A stretch of 64,000 nt of DNA, from NCBI GenBank assembly GCA_900323505.1, contig OOIN01000029.1, forward strand, positions 124,001 to 188,000, given 5' to 3'. Of this stretch, positions 51,014 through 60,519 are shown piece after piece (within the stretch, counting starts at the first letter, position 1; each line of letters begins with the position of its first letter). The position numbers and the translations under genes were made by a program. The stretch comes from Ustilago trichophora. Its lineage: Eukaryota; Basidiomycota; Ustilaginomycetes; Ustilaginales; Ustilaginaceae. The notes beneath the pieces were generated by a model. It saw nothing but the letters and a program-made list of their open reading frames with translations. It was not told the origin of the DNA and did no database searches.

Positions 51014-54000
51014 ATGGCTCCTACATCTTCCGCACAGCCTACCAAGGCAGGCAAAAAGCTGTCTCGAGAGCAACAACGAAAGAAGGCCGACAAGAAGGCC
51101 TCCAAGGTTCGCAAGGTTCACCTCGACGCCAGCGGAAATCAGGCCAGCGCAAAGCAAAAGACGCTCAAACAGATCAACAAGAACGCAGAAAAGGTCACCA
51201 CCCGCTTCAGATATGCCTCCTTCAACCAGCGTCTGCAGGATGTTCATCTCGCTCCGGCTGCGATCAGCGCCAGCACCAGCTACAGGCCATACTCTGGTCT
51301 TGATGCTCCACTAGCGTCTTCGAGCAGCGCCACGACCTCTCGCTTGCCTGCATTGGGCGATCCAGAAGACGACTCGCCGCTGGACCAAGATGAGGAGGAT
51401 GCATCTTCATCTCTTCATGCCAGGACTTCCTTCTCGCATGCTTTGCAGGCATGGACGGACCTCAATCTCTCCAACGCCTTCCACGACCTCTACCGTCAGC
51501 TCAAACCCATCACACATTCTCTGCCACAGCTCATTCATCACCGTGCCAAAATCTCATCGATCCTCGCTACAACCCTGTCGACACGCAGTCAGTGGCTGGC
51601 TTGGGATGCGGCTCTCGACCTCCTTCCACGCCTAGCAAAGGACTTGGGCTCTGAGTTCCTCCCCATCTACCCACCCATGCTCAAGAGTGCAGTTCACATT
51701 ACAACAACCACAAAGGACACTACCAACGGCGATGAACGCGCTGCAGCCAATCTCGTCGAGCGTGGTTTCCAGTCCGCGGCCTGGATTTTGAAGGCGGTCA
51801 GCCCTTTCATTGTAAGCAAGGAGATCGCTACGCGCTCTTCTGAAGGCGACGACTCCGACGAGGTCAGCATGGACGTGGAGATGCCAGATGAGGAGGCCGA
51901 GGCTGAGGCTGAAGAGGTCGACGAGAGGACCCGTCGTCTGGTCGAGACCTGGACTGTCATCCGCCCTTATCTTGGTTGGAAGCGTATTGTGGCCAAGGAA
52001 GCTCAGCAGAAAGCATCGACCTCGGACGCCCAAGATGAGGAAGATGAGAACGATGAAGAGGATGACGCGATCTCAACCACTTCCGAGCAGCAGGACGCCG
52101 AGAAAGACGCCTCCTCCGATGAGGCTACTTTTGTCAACACCAACATCCAGCGCATCTCGCCCTTCACAAGACGTTTCGCCTCAGAGGCTTTCGCCCACCT
52201 TCTCCGCAAGACAAGAGGTCGACAGCTGCAGAATATCACCTCACTCATCCTCGTCGACCTCGAGACCATGCTTGTCGACGAGGACCGACACGTCCACTAC
52301 CGCCGCCAGCCCTCCCGTCGACCTTCCGTACGCTTCTCGAGGGGTATTGCCGGCATCTGGGTCGAAGGCTGCAAGTCGCTGGATCGCCGTCTTCACTCCA
52401 AGTGCATCTCGCTTCTGAACGTGCTCCTCCGACCTTCGCGCACCACACCCAACTCGTCCGTTGCCAAATACCGCCACCTTACACGACTCATCCTCGGCCG
52501 CCTTACCGTCACTGCACTTGTCCACCACTGCAACGCGACCCACTTTGCACCCGTCCTCGAGTTTCTCTCTAGCCTCGTCGACGGTAGCCAGTCGCGCTTG
52601 CTGCCCGATAGTAGCACAACGCAACACGACCTGGCCCATCTCACAGAGTCTCTCGAGTGGCTCGCATGTGCCGTTGGTGTCCGAAAAGGTACCCGAGTCG
52701 CCGATCAAAGCAAGCCGGCTCTCTTCGCACTGCTCCTCCGCCTCTCGCCTCTCTTCCTCAACCCTGCTGTCCAGGGGTTGCACGGTGCAGCCTTGAGGAC
52801 ATCACTTGTCTCGCTGCTTGCGCTCTCACTTCCCATCGGCAGATTGCAGGATCTCCTCGGACCAGGCATCAAGCTCGTCGATTCGGTCGCACCTGTCCCT
52901 ACCGTCTCCAAGTCCAAAGACTCTCTCGAGCAGCGACAGGCTCTTTGGCCAGAGTTTAGCGGTCTCGTCGAAGCACTCGCCCAGCCAACCCTGGAGTGGA
53001 GCGGTTTCAAGCAGTTTGTCCTCCCATCTGTCCTCACTTCGACCGCAGAGACCGTCGCTTCGACCTCAACTTCCTCGCACAGTAAGGATCAAGCATTCAC
53101 TCTCCTCGAGCGACTCGAGAGGCTGGGACAATTGGACGAGCTACGATCGTCACATCCCAATCCTTCGCTTGTACGATGGTCCAAGCACGTTGCTGCCGAG
53201 ATCGAAGCGCGTCTGGCCAAGCTCATTACTCTTTTCTGCAACAGCAAGCCTAAAGCTGGCAAAGGCAAGGGCGCTGCTTCTCGCGTGCTTGCTGACCAGC
53301 ATGCCCTCGAGCCACTCGTGCCCGCACTTCGTCTTTCCACCGTACCCAGGACCGCATCCTCAGCAAACTTTAGTAGCCAGATCGCTCAGCTTCTCTTGGA
53401 CGGTCTCCTCTCGGATACATACTTTGCCACACACGAACAGGCTCGCGCAAGCTACGACGAACACATTATTAACCCTGCCCTGCTCGCCGGACTTGCCTTC
53501 GAGTGTCTGGCCATCTTCCAGGAGCGCAGCTCGGGCAAAGACTTTGAAGCGACAGCCAAGCAGATCAAAGAGCGACTCTCTATCGAATGCGTGGTTCGAT
53601 GTGCCTCCTGGCACCGTGGCACTCTCCGCGGCTTGAGCAAGTACCTCGCTTCTTGCCCTGCCCGTCTCCGACCTCAGCTGCCTAAGCTGGCCGAAATGTT
53701 GGAGCCCCTGTCAGACGCAGTCATGTCCTCGGACCCCGTTATTCGACTCGCTGCTCTCGAGATTCTGTCGCTAATCGAGGTGGGAGAATTCGGCAGCGAT
53801 GACGCCTTTATCGACAAGCTGGTTGAGGTCGAGCGCACGCCCCTCTCTGTCGCTTCGATCCGCGATCGCAACGTTCGCATGCGAAGTGTCGGTCGAGACC
53901 TTGGTCGTGCTGCTGCCGCTTACAAGACTGCTGACGTGCAGCGCTTTGCTCAGCGGGATGCTCTCGTCCTTCGCTACATTGTCGCCAACCTCAAGGTCAA

Positions 54001-57000
54001 CCTGCGCCCCGTCTGGTCAGAGGCCGTCAAGACCATCTCTGACATTGTCGGTTCTGGTCAGCGCGAAGCCGAAGACACTCTCTTCCGCATCGCCGTTGCC
54101 GAGCTGGAAGCTGGACGACAGTTGGATGCATCTGAATTGCGATCCGTTCCAGAAGTCTGGACCAAGCGAAGTGTTAAGGACGAAGAAGGCGAGACTGCTG
54201 CCGAAGCGGTCAATGCCGATGAGGTGGAGCCCGACCGTGTACTGCGCGATGAGAGCGATATCGCAGGTGTCGACGACGACAAGCAATTCCAGGATGGTAT
54301 CTTGCTCGAGAGGCGCAAGGCTGTCAGGAGCTGTATTGAGCACGCTCGAACCAGCTCAGGTGTCAACAAGAGTACCAGCAGCACCGCTCTCACCACCACC
54401 TTGCAGGGTTGTATCGAGATCCAGCAGCCCGATGCCCGACTCGACCTCATCAACTACCGCCACCAGATCCTGAAGCTTCTGTGTGAAGTCGCACCCATCG
54501 TCGAACGCAACAATGCGCGCTTCGTCCACATCTTCTTCAGGGATGCTGGACCACGCAATCTTGCTGGTGTGCTGCTTTCACCCCTCGACGATGACGACGA
54601 GGACGAGGATGCGGAGGACGATGACGATGGCGATGGCGAGACTGTCAAAGAGAAGAAGGCCGATGACCCAGCCGCGATGAATTTGAACAAAAAGGATCGC
54701 CAGGCGCAGCTCAATGCCTACCTCGAAGTTCTTGGGAAGCTCAAGAACCCGAAGGCTCTCTCTCGCTCCGGAGAGCTGCATAGCTACCTGCTCAGCTTGT
54801 GTGCCACCGCCGAGGTGTCGGTGCAGAAGCTTGCACTGGAAGCCATCCTGACTTGGAAGGACGAGGCGGTGCTGCCCTATGCGCAAAAGCTCAAGGATCT
54901 GCTGGAGGCCGGCAACTTCCGAGACACGCTGACTACCTTTACGCTCTCCTCTGACTCAAATGTCGTGCAGCCTTACCACCGCCCTGTGCTCATGCCACTG
55001 GTCATCCGTCTGCTGTTTGGTGCTCTGCTATCGAGACGCGGTAATCGCACCAGCGGTGCTGGTCAAAGGGCTCGTCGAGGTGCTGTGCTTGGTGCTTTGG
55101 CCGATGTAGGCTCGGAAGAGCTGGTCACCCTGGTCGACCTTATGCTTGCTCCCTTCGGCGATCAGGCTCGTACGCCGGCCGACACTGCCGGAAAGTTCGA
55201 GTTCGTCTCCGAGCAGCCAGTCGCTTCGACCCGTCGCCAGACCGGTTACTTGACCTTGCTCGGCGAGGTAGTCAAGCAGATTGGTGCCAACCTCCTCCCC
55301 TACTGGGATCGACTCATTTCTGTCGCCCTCAACCTCACCTACCACGCACACCAGGCCGTCGTCCAGGTGCACATCGAAAGCAGCGAGGCTACTTCGGAGA
55401 CCAGCAAGCCACTCACCGCACGAACTTCGCGTGCCCGTCTGGTGCGTCAAGCTGGTTACAAGCGTCTCTGCGACTTCTTTGGCAAGCCGCAGGCAGCTTC
55501 TGTCTTCCAGTGGAACAGGTATCTGTCCGCCATGTTTGCAGAGCTCATCTCGCCGCGTCTAGAGGCGCTGAGGGTAGAGTCGAGCCAGAGCCCATCGGCT
55601 CTGCTCGAGCTGTTCCACGTCTGGTCTGGCCAGTCGGACACTATCCCGCTGCTCGGCACGTACGACTCGTCGGTGCTGCCCAGCATCTTTGCCATCCTTG
55701 CAGCACCTACGGTCAAGCCATCTGCTATTGGTTCTGTGCTCGACATCTCCGAGCGTGTCATCGCCGCCGCATCTGTCGAAACGGACGCTATGGATGTCAG
55801 CACGGACGTCGACTACCGAAACGGTTCCAAGCTGTCGCTGGTAGACATGCTTGTCAGGCCGCACGCTTCTGTCTTCCTCAGCTGCGTCACCCCGCTGATC
55901 GAGCAGGCTTCATCCGCTGTGGGCCCAGCAGCCGCTGCTATGGGTCGTGATGACCTTCTTCGACGCCAAATCTCGCTCCTTGCAGCGCTGTCGCCCTTCG
56001 TCACCGCCCCCGAAGATGCCAGCCATCTCCTGAAGCTTCTCAGCCCCATGATGCGAAAGTCCAACTTCCTCGTTCCTGAGCGCACCAAGACCGAGTTGCT
56101 GGCCATCTTTGAGCGTCTTCTCTCGCTCATCCCCGAGTTCAAGGACAAGAACTCCGAGACGTTCCAGACCACCTTTGCGATGCTCAGCGGCCTGTTCTCT
56201 CTGCTCCGCACCGCCGAGTCGCGCAAGACCCTCAGTGCTGCTTTCAACCGCTGTGCCGAGGTCGACTCGGACCTGAGCCGCGTCGCCAAGTGGTGTACGC
56301 AGCTCAACGCGCTCAGCAAGCGAAGGGTCGAAGAACGTGATTTCGACCAGCTTTTCGCCGCCTTTGACTCGATCAACGCTATCGATGCTGTTATCAACGT
56401 CAAAGAGTGGCAGCCGCTCGTGCACAACTTCCTCTTCCTCATTCTCGACCCCGAAGAGTTGTCGGTACGCAGCAACGCCAACGCTTCGCTCGTCAAGTTT
56501 ATCACCCAGACCGCGGCTGAGTGCGACTCGGGCGCAGATGGAGAGGGCGAGCTCATGCAGCTCTTCCTGACAGCAGTCTGGCCAGGCCTCAAGAAAGCTG
56601 TGCGTAATCGATCCGAGCTGGTTCGAAGGGATGTCCTTGCAGTCATGTCGTCGGCTGCGGAGAACCTCTCCAAGTGCGAAGTCATGGCTGAGCTCTCCGG
56701 TCTGCTGGGTGCGGGTGATGCCGAAGTCAACTTCTTCAACAACATTCACCACATTCAGCTGCACCGAAGAACACGTGCGGTCAAGCGTCTGCCAGAACAA
56801 GCAGCAAAGGGTGGCATGAAGAGCCGTACTATCAGCGACATTCTTGCTCCTGTGCTCGGTCACTTCTTGATGCCCGGATCCGTCGAGCTGAACGATCACA
56901 ACTTGATCACTGAGGTCATCACGAGTCTCGGCTTGCTCGCCGGCCAGCTTAACTGGGGCCCATACAATGCATTGCTGTGGCAGTACCTCAAGCTCGCCAA

Positions 57001-60000
57001 CAAGAAGGGAGCCTCGGAGCGTGTCATGGTGCGAACCGCCATGGCTATCCTGGACAACTTCCACTTTGGCATGGAGGAGGAGACTATTCTCGAAGATGAA
57101 GATGTTGGGGATGAAGAGGATGGCGATATCGAGCTGGACGAAGAAGCCAAAGCCGCTGCCGCAGCCAACAAGGAAGGAAAGGAGGCTGAGCGTGTCAAAA
57201 TCCTCGATGCAGTCACCTCGCGCCTGCTTCCTCGACTTATGGCGTACCTCGAGCAGAAGGACGAGACTGAGGACTCCACCAGGCTGCCCATTGCCGTCGG
57301 AGTTGTCCGTGTTGCTCAGTGCCTTCCCGCCAAACAGCGCCAGATCCAGATCTCCAAACTTCTCAAGACCCTCTCGAACGTCTTCCGTTCCAAGGCTCAG
57401 GACACGCGTGACTTGGCTCGCGAGACCGCTTGCAAGGTCATGTCGACCCTCGGCTCCAGCTTCTTGCCCGAGTTCTTGCGCGAGATGCGACGATCGCTCA
57501 TGCGCGGTCCTCAGAAAGCAGTTCTCGCCTTCACAGTGCACTCCGTTCTCACGCACCTGATGACGAGCAAGGACGAGCCACTGACATCGATCGACCAAGG
57601 CGCCAAGGAAATCATCGAGATTGCTGTCGAAGACATCTTCGGCCAGACTGCCGACGACCGTGAGTCGATCGGAAGCAAGACAACCTACCGCGAGGTCAAG
57701 CGCAGCAAGAGCATGGACACCTTCGAGCAAGTTTCTCGTGTCGTCACGCCCAATCGCATGGCCGAGGTACTCCAACCTTTGCGAGACATTTTGCAGCAGA
57801 CCGAGATTCCCAAGGTGGTGCGCCAGGTTGAAGAGTGCTTGCGCCGCATTTCGAGCGGTATCCCTGCCAACCCGCAGTTCGACTCAAACCGCTTCCTTTC
57901 GCTCTGCGCTACGCTCATTCGTCGCGATGCTGTCTTCTTGCAGGCTCGCAAGGCCGAAACTAAGGCTGCTTCGCGCCACAAGTCGGCAACGCTGTACAAC
58001 TACGCCGTTTTCCTGAAGCGCAAGGATGTGGAAGAAGGGGCAACTGCGGGTAAAGACCACTACTCGCGCAACGCGCACAAGTTTGTCGCTTTTGGTCTCG
58101 AGATGCTTGTCACTTCGCTGCGCAGGGAGCGCTTCGACTTCCAAGACGAAGAGATCCTCGCCAAGCTCAACGCCATGGTCAACATTGTTGGTGAGGCAGC
58201 TTATGCCAATGAGTCGTCGGTGCTCGAGTTGTCGCTGCGTGCTATTGCCCAGATCGTCAAGGTGCCCGTTTCTCGTGTGGACAAGGCACTGCCTGTGTTC
58301 ATCAAGCAGATCTTTGGCATCATCCACCAGTACGGCTCGCCGCAATCGCAGATCGTCCAGACTGCTTTCCGCACTCTTACTGCCATCTTGCGGGAGTGCA
58401 AGCAGGCTTCACTCTCCGAAACGCACCTCAGCGGTCTTCTCAAACTCATCGCTCCCGATCTGGAGGAGCCTGCGGTGCAGAACACCCTGTTTGGTTTGCT
58501 CCGCGCCATCGTCAGCCGGCGTCTCGTTGTCTCAGAGGTGTACGACACTATGGACAAGGTGGCTGAGATGATGGTGACCAATCAGAGCGACTCCGTGCGC
58601 GATCTTTGCCGTTCGACCTACCTCCAGTTCCTGCTCGACTACCCTCAGGGCAAGCAGCGTCTGCGCAACCAGATCGGATTCCTCGCCAAGAACCTTGCCT
58701 ATGAGCACGAGTCTGGTCGTCTCTCCGTACTCGAGATCACAGATGCCATTTTGAACAAGTTCGGTGACGAACTGCTCCAGGAGTATGCCGAGATGCTTTT
58801 TGTTGCCCTCGCTATGGTGCTGGCGAACGACAGCAGCTCCAAGTGCCGCGAAAAATCCGCATCGCTCATCGGCACACTTATGCGTGCGATGACCTCCGCT
58901 CAGCAAGACAAGACTTCGTTGATGGTCGATGCATGGTCTCGACAAGGAGCCAAGCCCGAACTCGCCCGTGTTGGAGTTCAGATCTATGGTCTGCTCCTCC
59001 AGTCACTCCCCGAGCGAGGCGCAGAGTGGGCAGAGAAGGCTCTCGAAGTGGTCACCAAAGTCCTCGTCGACTGTGCAGACGATCTCGAGTCGCTCGAAAA
59101 TTCCGATGCTGGCGTGTTCGGTTTCGAAGGCATCGAACTCGACTGGCAACTCCCTTACCACTCTTTGCAGACGCTTGGTAGGATCACCACCCTCATCGGC
59201 GCCAAGGACGCCAGCAAGGCAACGGAGGCGAACGATGCTGTACGCAGACTGATGCTCTTCCCGCACAAATGGGTGCGCATCTCGTCGTCGCGCATCCTCG
59301 GTGGCCTGTATGCACTTCGTGAGCCAGTGACGCCAAACATGGTGCCCATGCAGCAGGATCCTGTGGCTAGTTTGCCGGCGTTGGTGGATGCCGCAAAGAA
59401 GTCGTGCTTGCAATTGCGATCGGACAAGTTGGACGATACGTTGGCACTGCAGGTTGTGAAGAATCTGGTGTGGATTGGTCGCTCGTTTGCGCTCTTCCCC
59501 GTTGACAGGCCTGCTCTGGATGATGTGGTAAATGCCGAAGAAACCGGCAAGAAGCGTTCGCACGACGACGAGGAGGAAGCTGCGAAACAAGACGGTGAAG
59601 ATGCCGCTTCTGAAGGCGGTGAGGACAGTGAAGGCGATGGCGACGAAGAGGAGGACGAGGAGGACGACGAGTCAATGGTGGAAAGTGCCAAGCGTCGCGA
59701 AGCGGCCATGGACGCCCCCACTGCCATCGCCACCGATCCACTTCGATGGCTCGTCTCCCGCCTCTCCTTCCAAGCGCGACTCTCGCTCGCCCAATCAAAG
59801 CCGGAAGGATGGACCATCGGCCCCTCCTCCATCCTTCGATTCTTTGCCGCCCTCTCCTCGTCCCTTCCCCCCACGTTGCTGCCGCATCTGCTCGCCCTCT
59901 TCCTTTCACCCATCATCCGACTCGTCGAATCCCCCGCTACCGCCCAAAGCTCCCAACACGGCGGTGACGAGCTCAAAGCACTCGCCATCGAAGTGCAGAC

Positions 60001-60256
60001 CCACTTGCAGAGCCTCGTCGACGTTGGAAGGTTCAACAAGACTTACTCGAGTCTCAAGAGGAAGCAGCAGGCAAAGAGGGAACAGAGGAAAACGGATAGA
60101 CTCATGCGCGGCATCCAGAACCCAGAATTGCAGGCAAAGCGCAATGAGAGGAGGAATCAGAAGAATCACATGGCTAGGAAGAGGAGAAATCAAGTCAATC
60201 TGGAGAAGAGAGAGGCCGGCGGTAGTGGCAAGACGAAGCGTGCTAGGAAGGCTTAG
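51014..60256 (+). CDS. UTP20: Utp20, U3 snoRNP / small-subunit processome HEAT-repeat protein
   Basis: 3,080 residues in one exon, larger than human UTP20 (2,785) and yeast Utp20 (2,493). The Lys-rich N-terminus is followed by the family start RFRYASFNQRLQDVHL. Helical HEAT repeats run the whole length. The conserved DRIM region begins near residue 1145 (ILKLLCEVAPIVERNNARFVHIFF). Acidic inserts near 280-300, 335-350, 1190-1215 and 2850-2890 explain the extra size. The C-terminus is strongly basic (KRKQQAKREQRKTDRLMRGI and ARKRRNQVNLEKRE), as in other Utp20 proteins, and should serve as a nuclear/nucleolar signal. It acts in 18S pre-rRNA processing. Start ATG at 51014. The final 200 bases use AGG/AGA arginine codons in contrast to CGC/CGT in the body. 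Confidence 0.95.
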   Translation: MAPTSSAQPTKAGKKLSREQQRKKADKKASKVRKVHLDASGNQASAKQKTLKQINKNAEKVTTRFRYASFNQRLQDVHLAPAAISASTSYRPYSGLDAPLASSSSATTSRLPALGDPEDDSPLDQDEEDASSSLHARTSFSHALQAWTDLNLSNAFHDLYRQLKPITHSLPQLIHHRAKISSILATTLSTRSQWLAWDAALDLLPRLAKDLGSEFLPIYPPMLKSAVHITTTTKDTTNGDERAAANLVERGFQSAAWILKAVSPFIVSKEIATRSSEGDDSDEVSMDVEMPDEEAEAEAEEVDERTRRLVETWTVIRPYLGWKRIVAKEAQQKASTSDAQDEEDENDEEDDAISTTSEQQDAEKDASSDEATFVNTNIQRISPFTRRFASEAFAHLLRKTRGRQLQNITSLILVDLETMLVDEDRHVHYRRQPSRRPSVRFSRGIAGIWVEGCKSLDRRLHSKCISLLNVLLRPSRTTPNSSVAKYRHLTRLILGRLTVTALVHHCNATHFAPVLEFLSSLVDGSQSRLLPDSSTTQHDLAHLTESLEWLACAVGVRKGTRVADQSKPALFALLLRLSPLFLNPAVQGLHGAALRTSLVSLLALSLPIGRLQDLLGPGIKLVDSVAPVPTVSKSKDSLEQRQALWPEFSGLVEALAQPTLEWSGFKQFVLPSVLTSTAETVASTSTSSHSKDQAFTLLERLERLGQLDELRSSHPNPSLVRWSKHVAAEIEARLAKLITLFCNSKPKAGKGKGAASRVLADQHALEPLVPALRLSTVPRTASSANFSSQIAQLLLDGLLSDTYFATHEQARASYDEHIINPALLAGLAFECLAIFQERSSGKDFEATAKQIKERLSIECVVRCASWHRGTLRGLSKYLASCPARLRPQLPKLAEMLEPLSDAVMSSDPVIRLAALEILSLIEVGEFGSDDAFIDKLVEVERTPLSVASIRDRNVRMRSVGRDLGRAAAAYKTADVQRFAQRDALVLRYIVANLKVNLRPVWSEAVKTISDIVGSGQREAEDTLFRIAVAELEAGRQLDASELRSVPEVWTKRSVKDEEGETAAEAVNADEVEPDRVLRDESDIAGVDDDKQFQDGILLERRKAVRSCIEHARTSSGVNKSTSSTALTTTLQGCIEIQQPDARLDLINYRHQILKLLCEVAPIVERNNARFVHIFFRDAGPRNLAGVLLSPLDDDDEDEDAEDDDDGDGETVKEKKADDPAAMNLNKKDRQAQLNAYLEVLGKLKNPKALSRSGELHSYLLSLCATAEVSVQKLALEAILTWKDEAVLPYAQKLKDLLEAGNFRDTLTTFTLSSDSNVVQPYHRPVLMPLVIRLLFGALLSRRGNRTSGAGQRARRGAVLGALADVGSEELVTLVDLMLAPFGDQARTPADTAGKFEFVSEQPVASTRRQTGYLTLLGEVVKQIGANLLPYWDRLISVALNLTYHAHQAVVQVHIESSEATSETSKPLTARTSRARLVRQAGYKRLCDFFGKPQAASVFQWNRYLSAMFAELISPRLEALRVESSQSPSALLELFHVWSGQSDTIPLLGTYDSSVLPSIFAILAAPTVKPSAIGSVLDISERVIAAASVETDAMDVSTDVDYRNGSKLSLVDMLVRPHASVFLSCVTPLIEQASSAVGPAAAAMGRDDLLRRQISLLAALSPFVTAPEDASHLLKLLSPMMRKSNFLVPERTKTELLAIFERLLSLIPEFKDKNSETFQTTFAMLSGLFSLLRTAESRKTLSAAFNRCAEVDSDLSRVAKWCTQLNALSKRRVEERDFDQLFAAFDSINAIDAVINVKEWQPLVHNFLFLILDPEELSVRSNANASLVKFITQTAAECDSGADGEGELMQLFLTAVWPGLKKAVRNRSELVRRDVLAVMSSAAENLSKCEVMAELSGLLGAGDAEVNFFNNIHHIQLHRRTRAVKRLPEQAAKGGMKSRTISDILAPVLGHFLMPGSVELNDHNLITEVITSLGLLAGQLNWGPYNALLWQYLKLANKKGASERVMVRTAMAILDNFHFGMEEETILEDEDVGDEEDGDIELDEEAKAAAAANKEGKEAERVKILDAVTSRLLPRLMAYLEQKDETEDSTRLPIAVGVVRVAQCLPAKQRQIQISKLLKTLSNVFRSKAQDTRDLARETACKVMSTLGSSFLPEFLREMRRSLMRGPQKAVLAFTVHSVLTHLMTSKDEPLTSIDQGAKEIIEIAVEDIFGQTADDRESIGSKTTYREVKRSKSMDTFEQVSRVVTPNRMAEVLQPLRDILQQTEIPKVVRQVEECLRRISSGIPANPQFDSNRFLSLCATLIRRDAVFLQARKAETKAASRHKSATLYNYAVFLKRKDVEEGATAGKDHYSRNAHKFVAFGLEMLVTSLRRERFDFQDEEILAKLNAMVNIVGEAAYANESSVLELSLRAIAQIVKVPVSRVDKALPVFIKQIFGIIHQYGSPQSQIVQTAFRTLTAILRECKQASLSETHLSGLLKLIAPDLEEPAVQNTLFGLLRAIVSRRLVVSEVYDTMDKVAEMMVTNQSDSVRDLCRSTYLQFLLDYPQGKQRLRNQIGFLAKNLAYEHESGRLSVLEITDAILNKFGDELLQEYAEMLFVALAMVLANDSSSKCREKSASLIGTLMRAMTSAQQDKTSLMVDAWSRQGAKPELARVGVQIYGLLLQSLPERGAEWAEKALEVVTKVLVDCADDLESLENSDAGVFGFEGIELDWQLPYHSLQTLGRITTLIGAKDASKATEANDAVRRLMLFPHKWVRISSSRILGGLYALREPVTPNMVPMQQDPVASLPALVDAAKKSCLQLRSDKLDDTLALQVVKNLVWIGRSFALFPVDRPALDDVVNAEETGKKRSHDDEEEAAKQDGEDAASEGGEDSEGDGDEEEDEEDDESMVESAKRREAAMDAPTAIATDPLRWLVSRLSFQARLSLAQSKPEGWTIGPSSILRFFAALSSSLPPTLLPHLLALFLSPIIRLVESPATAQSSQHGGDELKALAIEVQTHLQSLVDVGRFNKTYSSLKRKQQAKREQRKTDRLMRGIQNPELQAKRNERRNQKNHMARKRRNQVNLEKREAGGSGKTKRARKA

Positions 60257-60519
60257 GCACACCCAACATCTTTATGAAGCTAATCGGCAGAGTATGATAG
60301 AAATAAGTTAGCACACGTTTTAAGAATTGGCTCAAAAAGCAGATCCCGTTGCATGATGTTGCGATGCGTGTTTGTGTATGTGAGCGAGATAGTGACTCAA
60401 ATCCCTCAGTTCAGGCATCAGTGACACTTTAAGAGAAAAGCACGGTCAACTGCGAGTTCTTTGGTACAACTTGTATTGCGATACAGTTCCACATTCCCAT
60501 TTTTTTTTGTCTGGTGCAA
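60257..60519. other. Short convergent 3' region, UTP20 and GH30
   Basis: 263 bases between two stops, with a T9 run near 60500-60508. No gene. Confidence 0.6.

Noticed and set aside
55910..57775. 621-codon frame antisense to UTP20
   Set aside because: UTP20 is unmistakable on the plus strand. C-ending codons in the sense frame leave few stops in one antisense frame, and the translation has no domain.
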